Part shown: positions 6,676 to 13,917 of the stretch, in pieces
Numbering within the stretch: position 1 is the first letter of the stretch
How the letters are laid out: each line of letters begins with the position of its first letter
Source of the DNA: Hymenobacter arizonensis
GTDB lineage: Bacteria; Bacteroidota; Bacteroidia; Cytophagales; Hymenobacteraceae
Reading direction: 5' to 3'
Length of the DNA: 64,000 nucleotides
Assembly (NCBI RefSeq): GCF_900115775.1
Contig: NZ_FOXS01000009.1
Coordinates: forward strand, 93,774-157,773
Position numbers and translations under genes: made by a program
Notes under the pieces: generated by a model
Databases searched by the model: none
What the model saw: only the letters and a program-made list of their open reading frames with translations
Told to the model about the DNA's origin: nothing

Positions 6676-6929
6676 ACACGCAAGCTTCCCATATCCCGCA
6701 GTTTGGTCCCCGCGAACAAACCCGCGAGCAGCGGCAGTTTATCATAAACCAGTCGCTGGGCATCACCCGCAGCCAGGGCGCGTACCAGGAGCCCGAGTGG
6801 CTGGCTGAGCTGCACGCCCAGTACGTCGCCGGTCAGATTGAACTGGACACCGTGGGAGCCCGCCACGACGAGCACCAGCGGCAGCTGCAGGCACACAACT
6901 TCGAGCATGCACTCGCGCACGTGGCCTAA
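6672..6929 (+). CDS. VbhA-like antitoxin of a Fic toxin
   Basis: 85 residues. After a helix REQRQFIINQSLGITRSQG comes EPEWLAELHAQYVAGQIELDTVGARHDEH, matching the C-terminal pattern of VbhA-type antitoxins. Those insert an inhibitory helix with [S/T]xxxE[G/N] into the Fic ATP site. Here the equivalent reads ITRSQG, with Gln for Glu and Ile at the Ser/Thr position, so the motif is degenerate. The fic gene starts 102 bp downstream with an intrinsic terminator between. Role: blocks AMPylation by the toxin; with the toxin truncated it may be a relic. ATG 6672 overlaps the end of the transposase frame. Identification rests on pattern and neighbour. Confidence 0.65.
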   Translation: MNTQASHIPQFGPREQTREQRQFIINQSLGITRSQGAYQEPEWLAELHAQYVAGQIELDTVGARHDEHQRQLQAHNFEHALAHVA

Positions 6930-6956
6930 TGGCTAGCTTTCCAATATGTAATTGCA

Positions 6957-6986
6957 TTAGCCCGGCTTTGGTCGGGCTAATTTTTT
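6957..6986 (+). terminator. Intrinsic terminator between antitoxin and toxin
   Basis: Stem TTAGCCCG (6957-6964) pairs with CGGGCTAA (6973-6980) over an 8-nt loop, followed by TTTTTT. It would end antitoxin transcription before the fic gene, limiting toxin message. Confidence 0.75.
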
Positions 6987-7031
6987 AGCCCTATTCCAGC
7001 GAGCAGCCCGACTCTCGTATTGACAAGTACG

Positions 7032-8360
7032 ATGGATAAGTTTACTGACCCTCACACCGGCGTCTTTTACAACAAGCTCGGCATAACGGATGCCGATGAA
7101 TTAGAGCAGGCCACCAAGGACGCCTCGCTGCGCCGGTTGCAGGAGCTGGCCGCCGGCTACGGCCCCCAGGGCGACACCTTTGACGCCCCGCGGCTGCGGG
7201 CCGTGCATCAGCACTTGTTTCAGGACACGTTTGAGTGGGCCGGGCAAACCCGCCGGGAGGCCGGATTCCAGGGCGTGAAAGCCGCGGACCTCCCGGGTAC
7301 CACCGCCGTGCCGATGCACTTTGCCCCCTTCGAGCGTATTGACGAGCGGCTAAACGCACTGGGCGAGCAGCTCAAGCTTGAAAACAACCTCAGGGGCCTG
7401 CCTACGCCCGAGGCCTTTGCCGAGCGGGCCGCCTACTACTTCGACCACTACAACCACGTGCATGCCTTCCGGGAGGGCAACGGCCGCACGTTGCAGGCCA
7501 CCTTCGCCGAAATTGCATACTAGGCCGGCTACCAGGTCGACTTTAACCGGGAGCACGAGAAGCTGAACCCGGCCTGGGACCAGGGCATTGTGAGCCTGCA
7601 CGGAGCGCAGCACCGGGAAAAAGACTTGCGGGCGCTGCGCGACTTATTTGCCCACAACACCATGACCCTGCCCGGGCCGGAAGCCGAAGCGGCCCGGCAC
7701 CCCAGCCAAGCCCGTGCCCTGCCCGACGGACCGACCCCCGCAGTCCGGCAGATAGAGCAGCTGCGCGAACTGGTGGCCGCCACTCCGGCCCTGCAGCAGC
7801 TGGTCGCCGGCGTAGACTACCGGCGCAACCAGCGCGCGGATGCCTTGCTGAGCCAGGTGCTCGACATCGACCGCAACCCGCAGGCGGGCGTGGCCCGGCA
7901 CGGGGCAGGTCTGCAGCGGCTGCTGCAGGAGGTCGTGCAGGACAAGCGCTTTCAGGACCCGGCGTCGAAGCGCGAGGCCGCCCGTTTTGGCGCCGCGCTG
8001 GCTGTCTTGCAACCGGAGCAAACGAAGGCCGTTGGGGCTGTGCCGGCCACCAGTCCACAGCCAGCGTTGACGGCGGCTTTTGTGCAAGCCGCTAAGCGGT
8101 TGGTCGACGGGTTGGAGGAGCAGGGCTACCCCGGGCCAGCTGATTCCTTATCGCGAGCCGCTAAAGCCGTGGAGAAGTCCGCGTACCTGGGTGGCGCGAA
8201 CCTGCAGGCAGTAGCCGAGGCATTAACTAGGGCGGAGAAGATACCGGCGTTAGCCGACGAGACCGCTACCCTGCGGGGAGCAGGGCGCAGTTTGCAGGAA
8301 GCGCTGCGCCCGGTTGCGCCAGCGCAGCCGGGCCGGGAAAACGACGGTCCCGAACGGTAA
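7032..8360 (+). pseudogene. Fic-domain toxin (VbhT/BepA-like) with in-frame amber codon
   Basis: ATG 7032 gives MDKFTDPHTGVFYNKLGITDADELEQATKD, the N-terminus of VbhT/BepA-like Fic proteins. The Fic core FAERAAYYFDHYNHVHAFREGNGRT holds the catalytic loop HxFxEGNGR at about residues 143-151, which transfers AMP to target hydroxyls. The family Arg at the end of the motif is Gln here (GRTLQ). A TAG at 7521-7523 stops translation just after the loop, yet the same frame continues for 279 codons (AGYQVDFNREHEKLNPAWDQGIVSLHG...) with good coding character to TAA at 8358. The intact protein would be about 442 residues. Either a nonsense mutation has disarmed the toxin or the amber codon is read through; mutation is far more likely. 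Internal ATG 7590 gives a 256-aa C-terminal piece. Confidence 0.8.
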
Positions 8361-8398
8361 GCACCTGCCAGCTCCGAATTTAACCCCCAGACCAGTCC

Positions 8399-8710
8399 AT
8401 GGATTTATACATAGCAGCCGAGTACGAAGCAGCCAGCTGGGAGCTGGAAGAGTTGCTGGACCAGTGGCCGCAGCAAGCCGAGCGCACGCTCACCCTGCTG
8501 GCCGCCATCGAAGCATTCTTTCGGCAAGGCGCTTGTCATTGGCCCTCGCCGGTACCCCCGCGCCTACCCGAAGGGCCAGTTGAAGAAGCGCGGCGGGCCA
8601 GGGCATGGGCCCACCGCGAACATCCCGCGCTGGCCCGGCAGTACTTGGTCAACTTAGCCCAAGCCAAAGAGGCCTTAGCCACCCGGGAAAGCCAAGCTAC
8701 GAATGGGTAG
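8399..8710 (+). CDS. Small protein of unknown function, 103 aa
   Basis: ATG 8399, 38 bp after the fic reading frame. The sequence is mostly helical and charged (LYIAAEYEAASWELEELLDQWPQQAERTLTLLAAIEAFF), with Trp and Glu rich stretches and a second helix LARQYLVNLAQAKEALATRES. No signal peptide or membrane segment. No family recognised. Its place between the Fic locus and the small zinc-binding gene suggests one accessory transcription unit on the plasmid backbone near the replication gene. Confidence 0.55.
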   Translation: MDLYIAAEYEAASWELEELLDQWPQQAERTLTLLAAIEAFFRQGACHWPSPVPPRLPEGPVEEARRARAWAHREHPALARQYLVNLAQAKEALATRESQATNG

Positions 8711-8748
8711 CCCTCAACCGACCACCGTTACCTGCTACCTTGCTGCCG

Positions 8749-8946
8749 ATGAAGGACGATGAACTACGGTTTCTACAGGAACAACTGGAGGCTACCGAAT
8801 TGCTGCCCTGTGCCACCTGCGGACAGGAAACGCTACACGCCCACGTAGAGGTGCTGGAGCGGTACTCTCACGCTACGGAACTCCTGATGGAATGCACTGC
8901 CTGCGGCTCTCGCCGCACGTGGACGCAGCCAGAACCGCCGCGATAG
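8749..8946 (+). CDS. Small zinc-ribbon-like protein, 65 aa
   Basis: Start chosen at ATG 8749 (MKDDELRFLQEQLEATELLP); the longer frame upstream overlaps the previous gene and has no coding look. Two CxxC knuckles are present, LPCATCGQETLHAHVEV at about residues 20-23 and LMECTACGSRRTWTQ at about 48-51, spaced as in small zinc ribbons. Such proteins bind nucleic acid or act as adaptors; nothing here shows which. It ends 7 bp from the 3' end of the convergent replication gene. Confidence 0.55.
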   Translation: MKDDELRFLQEQLEATELLPCATCGQETLHAHVEVLERYSHATELLMECTACGSRRTWTQPEPPR

Positions 8947-8953
8947 GCTTGCG

Positions 8954-9883
8954 TTAACGCAAGCCCTGCATTTTCAGAAACAGGCCGCCCGGGTTTTTGG
9001 TCGCCTTGATTTTGTCGGTCTTTAGTTTGTAGATGAAGGCAAACAGCGCGTCCACGTGCTTGGGGGAATGCAGAATGTCCTGTACCAGCTTGGGTTCGGC
9101 AATGCCGAGGGTTTCCAGGTGCTTGCGGGCCAGTTGCACCTTGGCGTCGTCGGCCTCCAGCTCGAAGGGGATGGGCAGTTGCTGGGGCACCTGGGTGTTA
9201 ACGTAGAACTTGATGCTCTGGAAGGAGCGACCTTTCTTGAGCAGCTCGTACTTGATGCGCAGGTCGGTATGCTCGTTGATTTGCGTCGTGGCCACGTCGA
9301 GCACGTATTTCTGCAGGGAGGAAATCTGGGCGTACTGCTCGGCCTCTTTGCCGGTGGGGTCCTTGAGCTTGAGCATGCCCTTGAACTCATCCAGGGAGTA
9401 AGTCTTGGTTTCCCCGATGTCTTTCCACTGCGAGGCCAATTGGTAGATGCGCTTGGCGTACTTGCTGCTCAAGCTAAAAGCCGCCTGCAGCCGGTAGGAC
9501 GTGAAGTTGCTCTTTAGGTCAATCAGGAAGGGGCGCATGCGCTCGGAGATTTCCAGCTCAATGGTTCCCTCGCCCTTGCGGTACAGCGCCGAAGCCAGTA
9601 GGCTCACTTGCAGCAGGGTCTTGCCGTTCTCGATGTGGTAGACCCGGCTGTTGAGGTTCTCGGTGGATTCAAGTAGCTGCTTGTAGTTCCAGGTACGCCC
9701 CGTCAGCTCCATCAGCTCCTGCACCCGGATTTCGTAGATGGTGCCGGCCTTGTCCTGCTTGGTGAGCTTGGAGAGCAGCGAGAAGACAATGTCCATCTCG
9801 CAGGCACTCATCTCGTAGCGGGCCGTTGTCAGCGCGTTATGCTGCCGAATTTCTAGCGGGACGGTGGATTCGGGCGCGGCCAT
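8954..9883 (-). CDS. repB: Plasmid replication initiator, Rep_3/RepB family
   Basis: 309 residues from ATG 9883. It has the two winged-helix layout of Rep_3 initiators: an N-terminal part IRQHNALTTARYEMSACEMDIVFSLLSKL with IRVQELMELTGRTWNYKQLLESTENL, and a second part LQAAFSLSSKYAKRIYQLASQWKDIGETKTYSLDEFKGML...YAQISSLQKYVLDVATTQINEHTDL, followed by FYVN and a 70-residue tail. Such proteins bind iterons as monomers to open the origin, and repress their own gene as dimers. The iteron array starts about 105 bp upstream of this start, in the expected place. Length is typical for the family. The best evidence that the window derives from a plasmid. Confidence 0.9.
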   Translation of the reverse strand: MAAPESTVPLEIRQHNALTTARYEMSACEMDIVFSLLSKLTKQDKAGTIYEIRVQELMELTGRTWNYKQLLESTENLNSRVYHIENGKTLLQVSLLASALYRKGEGTIELEISERMRPFLIDLKSNFTSYRLQAAFSLSSKYAKRIYQLASQWKDIGETKTYSLDEFKGMLKLKDPTGKEAEQYAQISSLQKYVLDVATTQINEHTDLRIKYELLKKGRSFQSIKFYVNTQVPQQLPIPFELEADDAKVQLARKHLETLGIAEPKLVQDILHSPKHVDALFAFIYKLKTDKIKATKNPGGLFLKMQGLR

Positions 9884-9988
9884 TCGCAGCTACTGTGGTG
9901 ATACAAAGCAAACATACGGCATAAATCGGAAACTAATAGAGCCAAATCCTGAATCTATGAGTAAGCAGAAAGGCGGCAGCTTCGTCGA

Positions 9989-10314
9989 CTTATAAAAGCT
10001 ATTAGTTAGACTTATGAAATCTATTAGTTAAGTCGCCGCGAACTTTTACCGAAGCTTATAAAAGCTATTAGTTAGACTTATAAAAGCTATTAGTTCGCGG
10101 TCTGGAAGTAGGGTGACCCCAGAGGGGCGAACCACCCGTGACTTATAAAATCTATTAGTTCGCCGGTTAAAGTCCTTATAACAGGCCCACGATTCGGCTC
10201 TATTAGTTAGCTTATCAAAGCTATTAGTTTGGCTTATAAAACCTATTATTCAGCTTATAAAACCTATTACCCCGCTTATAAGACCTATTAGTTGGCTTAT
10301 AAAGCCTATTACTA
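9989..10314 (+). repeat. oriV iteron array, ten direct 19-bp repeats
   Basis: Ten direct copies of a 19-bp iteron, consensus CTTATAAAAGCTATTAGTT, begin at 9989, 10011, 10055, 10077, 10142, 10211, 10233, 10254, 10275 and 10296. Spacing is 21-22 bp (two helical turns) within clusters, with larger gaps that are about multiples of a turn. The first copies are most alike; the last four change GCTATTAGTT to CCTATTA. The array sits just upstream of the repB start on the opposite side of the promoter, as in iteron plasmids. Confidence 0.92.
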
Positions 10315-10943
10315 AAGCCGCTTAAGACACTCAGGTACAAAAAGTTGTGAGCCCTGCAAATACCTTAAATACTTAAAATACTCACAAGCTTGTTGAAGCT
10401 GGAGTACAAAAGCTTATAAAGTGGTGGTTTGGGTCGATGCCCGGACGAAAACAACAAAAAAGGGAGTCTAAATCAGCACAAAAGCGTATTGCATTTTTTA
10501 AATATTTTTTTACCTTTTTCTACTATCTAGGTCACCACTGTATACCTCAAAGGTAACCTAAAAACTACGCTGAAAGCTCATAGATGGCTCATTAATAGAT
10601 TTTATAAGCCCCGTAAGATTTTCTCGGCAGCTTCTGCGGCAGCATGCAAAACAGCCGAGAAAGGGGCCGCTGAGCATGGTAGCAGCCCTCACAGCACCCT
10701 CTGGGCTTATAAAACCTATTTTTTAGCAGGCCCAGTGGCCTACACTTCAGCTAAGCAGGTACGCGAACTAATAGGTTTTATAAGCCAAAAGACGGGCTGG
10801 CACCACCTAATCGCGGGTTATGGCACGCTGACGAGGGCCCGGCAAGGCAACGTACCGGTTGGCCCTGACCACAGCAGGCCGGACTAATAAGTGGCTTCCA
10901 CGCACCCTTGAAAGGCATTGGGCCATAGGGGAAACCACTTTGA
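10315..10943. other. Distal oriV region with inverted and single iterons
   Basis: No gene is seen. Two inverted iteron copies (10593-10608 and 10766-10784, reading AACTAATAGGTTTTATAAG) and one direct copy (10705-10723) lie here, plus an A/T-rich stretch near 10490-10530 that could be the unwinding element. Inverted iterons often serve copy-number handcuffing or autorepression. Confidence 0.65.
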
Positions 10944-11043
10944 CTTATTTCCTTTGCGCTAACAGCACCGTTCTGTTACTGTCCTGACTGAACTTAACAA
11001 TGACTCTTGAGCCCAGCATGGCCAAGAAGACGATACACCACAC

Positions 11044-11412
11044 ATGAATGCAATAGAAGCCCGCCAGGCAAGCGTTGACCCGTTGCCGTTCCCGGACCTG
11101 AGTTTGACCGTTTCCTAAGCCGATGCCCTGCTCTATGCACAGGCAAGATTGAAAATGCTGGGTAGTGGGAAGTTGAAGCCTTTCTGTGAGACGCACCAGC
11201 TCACTTACACCAACATCGTCAACCTGAAAAACGGCAAGCTCAAGCGCGACGAACCCCGTCTGGTGCAGCGCGTGCTCGGGAGCCTGGGCATACCCGCGCA
11301 GCAGCTGCGCTTTCCCCTGACAAGTAAGACCACGTGGTTTGTGTTGCCGGATGCTCAGGCGCTGGACTCCTTTCAGACGCAACTCCATTTCCTCACGGGC
11401 CCGAAGGTTTAG
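11044..11412 (+). pseudogene. Small DNA-binding-like gene with nonsense codon
   Basis: ATG 11044 gives MNAIEARQASVDPLPFPDLSLTVS, then TAA at 11116-11118. The same frame goes on as ADALLYAQARLKMLGSGKLKPFCETHQLTYTNIVNLKNGKLKRDEPRLVQRVLGSLGIPAQQLRFPLTSK to TAG at 11410. As one gene it would be 122 residues. The segment from PFCETHQLTYTNIVNLKNGKLKRDEPRLVQRVLGSLGI looks like a small helix-turn-helix of the XRE kind. A start after the stop (TTG 11149 or ATG 11155) could still give an 85-87 residue product. Lies between oriV and a Fic fragment. Confidence 0.5.
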
Positions 11413-11503
11413 GAACTGCCCGGAGGGGCTGTCCAAGGAGAGGTTTGCCGAGCGCGGCTCACTACCTCGACCAGTACAACCACACCCACGTCTTTCGGAA
11501 TGG
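11413..11503 (+). pseudogene. Fic-domain gene fragment cut at the active-site loop
   Basis: The frame AHYLDQYNHTHVFRNG matches AYYFDHYNHVHAFREG of the Fic gene at 7032, up to the middle of the catalytic HxFxEGNGR loop. It ends where the decayed IS3-family copy begins (11504). A few bases upstream FAER is in another frame, so the fragment has a frameshift as well. Only this short middle piece remains; no start and no 3' part are visible. It shows that a second, diverged fic gene was once here. Confidence 0.6.
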
Positions 11504-12631
11504 TGAGGTGGTCTAGCTAAGCCGGACATAATTGGGACGTTGTTCGAATATGGGTTTCGAAGTGGTTGGGGGCACGGTAGCCCAGCGCTGAGTGGCGTCG
11601 CTCGGCGTTGTAGTAGGCGATGTGGAAGCTGATTTCGAGCTTGGCCTCGGCCAGGCCGGGGAAGCTGCCGCCATTGAGCAGTTCGGCTTTGAAGCGGCTC
11701 CAAAACGATTCGGCGTGGGCGTTGTCGTAGCAGTTGCCGCGTCGGCTCATGCTCTGCACCGCCCCGTGCCGGGCCAGTAAGTTCTTGAATCGGGTGGCCG
11801 TGTACTGGCTGCCCTGGTCGGAGTGCACGACCAGCCCGGCCGGGGGCCGGCGCACCACCAGGGCGCGCCGCAGCGCCTCGCTCACCAGGTCTTCGGGCCT
11901 GGTGTCGCGCACGTCCCAGCCCACGACTTTGCGCGAGCAGCGGTCGAGCCACACGGCCGGGTCCGAGTCGGTCGTACGGGGCACAAACGAGCGGGGCTGT
12001 TGGGTCGTACCCGGAGGGCGCGCAGGCCGTGCGCTTTCAGCACGCGGCGGATGCGCCAACGGCCCACCGCATGGCCCTGCGCTTGCACTTCCACGCGCAG
12101 CCGGGGGGTGCCGTAGCGCTGGCTGTGATAGGCGAATACCTCGACGGCCACTTGCCAGGCAGGCTCGGCGGCCGGCAGCTGCCGGCGGCGTTGCCAGGCG
12201 TAGTACGCGCTGGGCGCGACCTGCAGCACCTGGCAGAGTTGGCGCACCGGCGCGTGGGCCGCCTGCCGGGCGATGTGCTGGTAGGTGCTCACCGGGTCGG
12301 CTGGGCGAAGATGACCTAAAATATCGAGCTCTTGCTCGGCCCGCTGGAGGCGGGCGCGCAAGGCGCGCACCTCCGGGTCGCGGGCCACTTCCTCACTGCC
12401 CACTTCGGCCACGAGCTGCGCCCGCTGCCAGCGGTAGAGCAGTTTGGGGCTGATGCCCAATTGCCGGGCTGCGGCTTGGGTGCTGCGGCTCTCGCCGGCC
12501 AAGCGCAGGGCTTCGGCCTTGAAGGCCTCGTCGTATTTACGCCGTTTGTCGGGCGACGACCCGCTGGTTTTGGTTGCCATAACAGAAGAAATATACGTCC
12601 TTCTTCTGTCCGCCTTCCTTAGACCACCTCA
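11504..12631 (-). mobile_element. IS3-family insertion sequence, decayed copy
   Basis: Same ends as 2604-3848 (TGAGGTGGTCTAG and complement). It is 1128 bp, 117 bp shorter, and carries an 11-bp deletion at the slip site, a 14-bp insertion near 12008 and a deletion in the integrase core. No target duplication is seen. Confidence 0.85.
11517..12580 (-). pseudogene. IS3-family transposase remnant
   Basis: OrfA is whole (MATKTSGSSPDKRRKYDEAFKAEALRL) and now fused in frame to the start of OrfB by the 11-bp deletion. Near 12008 an insertion of about 14 bp shifts the frame, after which the second part continues QQPRSFVPRTTDSDPAVWLDRCSRKVVGW. Compared with the intact copy, 39 residues between DPAV and WLDR are missing, including WVGDITY, so the first catalytic Asp is lost. 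HSDQGSQYT and the Glu region remain. The deletion ends both read AV, consistent with slippage between short repeats. Not able to make an active enzyme. Confidence 0.85.
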
Positions 12632-12764
12632 CCCACGAATTCGTTTTGTTTCCGAAGTGCCACTCGGGAGCCCACGAGCGCACAACCCGGGTATAGTCGG
12701 CGGGAATTACGTCGCACAGCTTGTCAATTACGCTCGCTGGCCGGCGTGTAAGGCTCACCGCCAC
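12632..12764 (-). pseudogene. Unidentified gene fragment next to IS copy
   Basis: A minus-strand frame reads MAVSLTRRPASVIDKLCDVIPADYTRVVRSWAPEWHFGNKTNSWV and then enters the IS end. About 44 residues look like real coding sequence (charged and aromatic mix) and are cut by the element at 12631. I cannot name the family. The rest of 12765-12950 holds no convincing gene. Confidence 0.3.
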
Positions 12765-12957
12765 GCGTTGCCTGGGCTGGTCGAGCTAGTCGCAGTGTCG
12801 AGCCGCAGCTGCTGGCTAAGGCGCGGGGTCAGGTGCTTGAGCATGCAGGGTTTGGCCAGGTAGTGCGTGGTCAAAGCAAGCTCCCAACCCTTGCCCAAAG
12901 GCCTGCGTTAAACATTTCAATCGCCATTTTTTGAGATAGGGTTTTATAGCTGTTTTT

Positions 12958-12996
12958 CAAAAATGACGCTTGGAATAAAAAATGACGCTTGGAATA
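12958..12996 (+). repeat. Direct repeat upstream of the terY-like operon
   Basis: Two adjacent copies of AAAATGACGCTTGGAATA stand head to tail about 105-140 bp before the VWA gene. They could be a regulator binding site for the operon; no other copy was noticed in the window. Confidence 0.5.
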
Positions 12997-13100
12997 ACAG
13001 GTAGTGTAAGAGACATTTCCCTAAAGAGAACTGGCTTCTGCTTGGCACAAGCCGCTACAATTGCAGAGTTTATCACAAATACCCATTTAAACCTAAAACG

Positions 13101-13739
13101 ATGAGGAGACTACCCGTCTATTTACTATTGGACACATCTGGTTCCATGACCGGAGAGCCCATTGAAGCCGTTAAAAATGGTGTTCAGGTCATGATTAGTT
13201 CGTTGCGGCAGAATCCGCAGGCTATCGAGACGGCCTTCATCAGCATCATCACCTTTGATAGTGAGGCCAAACAAGTGGTGCCGTTAACCGACCTAGCTTC
13301 GTTTCAGATGGTGGACATCCGAGCGACCGGCACTACCAGCTTAGGCGCGGCGCTTAAATTGGTTTCTACCTGCATTGACAATGAGGTTACTAAAACCACG
13401 GCTGAGCAAAAAGGCGACTGGAAACCCCTTGTGTTCATCATGACGGATGGTATTCCCACCGATGACTGGCAGCTTGGCCTGGAAGAATTCAGAAAACGAA
13501 AAACCGCCTTTACCGTGGCCTGCGCCGCTGGTAGCGCCGCCGATTCTTCGTTATTAAAGCAGATTACGGAAAATGTCGTAAGCCTTGATACCGCTGACAG
13601 CCAGAGCATTGCCAAGTTCTTTACCTGGGTGAGTGCCTCCATTGGCGTTTCCTCGACTAAGGTTGAGGATGGCGGCCAGGAAGTGACCGGTATGGGCGAA
13701 TTGCCCCCGCCTCCTGCGGAGTTGAATATCGTTACGTAA
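13101..13739 (+). CDS. terY: TerY-like von Willebrand A protein
   Basis: 212 residues from ATG 13101. The start MRRLPVYLLLDTSGSMTGEP is the classic TerY N-terminus; DTSGSM (residues 11-16), TGTTSLG (about 76-82) and MTDGIPTDDW (about 113-122) supply the MIDAS metal site. The C-terminus is a Pro-rich tail (ELPPPPAELN). TerY proteins are cytosolic metal-binding VWA proteins. In the published comparative genomics of Ter systems they are grouped with a PP2C phosphatase and a kinase as the TerY-P triad, and exactly those two genes follow here. A strong terminator lies directly after this gene, so it may be made in excess of the downstream proteins. Function in the cell is inferred as a signalling scaffold. 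Confidence 0.88.
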   Translation: MRRLPVYLLLDTSGSMTGEPIEAVKNGVQVMISSLRQNPQAIETAFISIITFDSEAKQVVPLTDLASFQMVDIRATGTTSLGAALKLVSTCIDNEVTKTTAEQKGDWKPLVFIMTDGIPTDDWQLGLEEFRKRKTAFTVACAAGSAADSSLLKQITENVVSLDTADSQSIAKFFTWVSASIGVSSTKVEDGGQEVTGMGELPPPPAELNIVT

Positions 13740-13760
13740 GCGCTTAGCACCTCACCAGAC

Positions 13761-13800
13761 AAGGAAGAGGCTGGAGGTAATCTTCATCAGCCTCTTCCTT
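13761..13800 (+). terminator. Intrinsic terminator after the VWA gene
   Basis: A 13-bp perfect stem AAGGAAGAGGCTG / CAGCCTCTTCCTT (13761-13773 and 13788-13800) with a 14-nt loop is followed by ATTTTCTT. It separates the VWA gene from the phosphatase gene 178 bp downstream. Confidence 0.75.
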
Positions 13801-13917
13801 ATTTTCTTGAGTATCAGGCCCGGCGACAATAGATGATAGGGTAGCTAAAGACTACTGGGTAGCACGAACGGCAAAGGTTAGACTACGCGTGAGTATTGAG
13901 AAAAAGAATCTAAAACA

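Noticed and set aside
7521..7523. Selenocysteine, pyrrolysine or stop-codon recoding in the Fic gene
   Set aside because: No supporting signal or structure downstream was seen, and other nearby genes also carry plain inactivating mutations.
10945..11952. 335-codon minus-strand frame near oriV
   Set aside because: It mixes a wrong frame of the IS3-type transposase with non-coding sequence.
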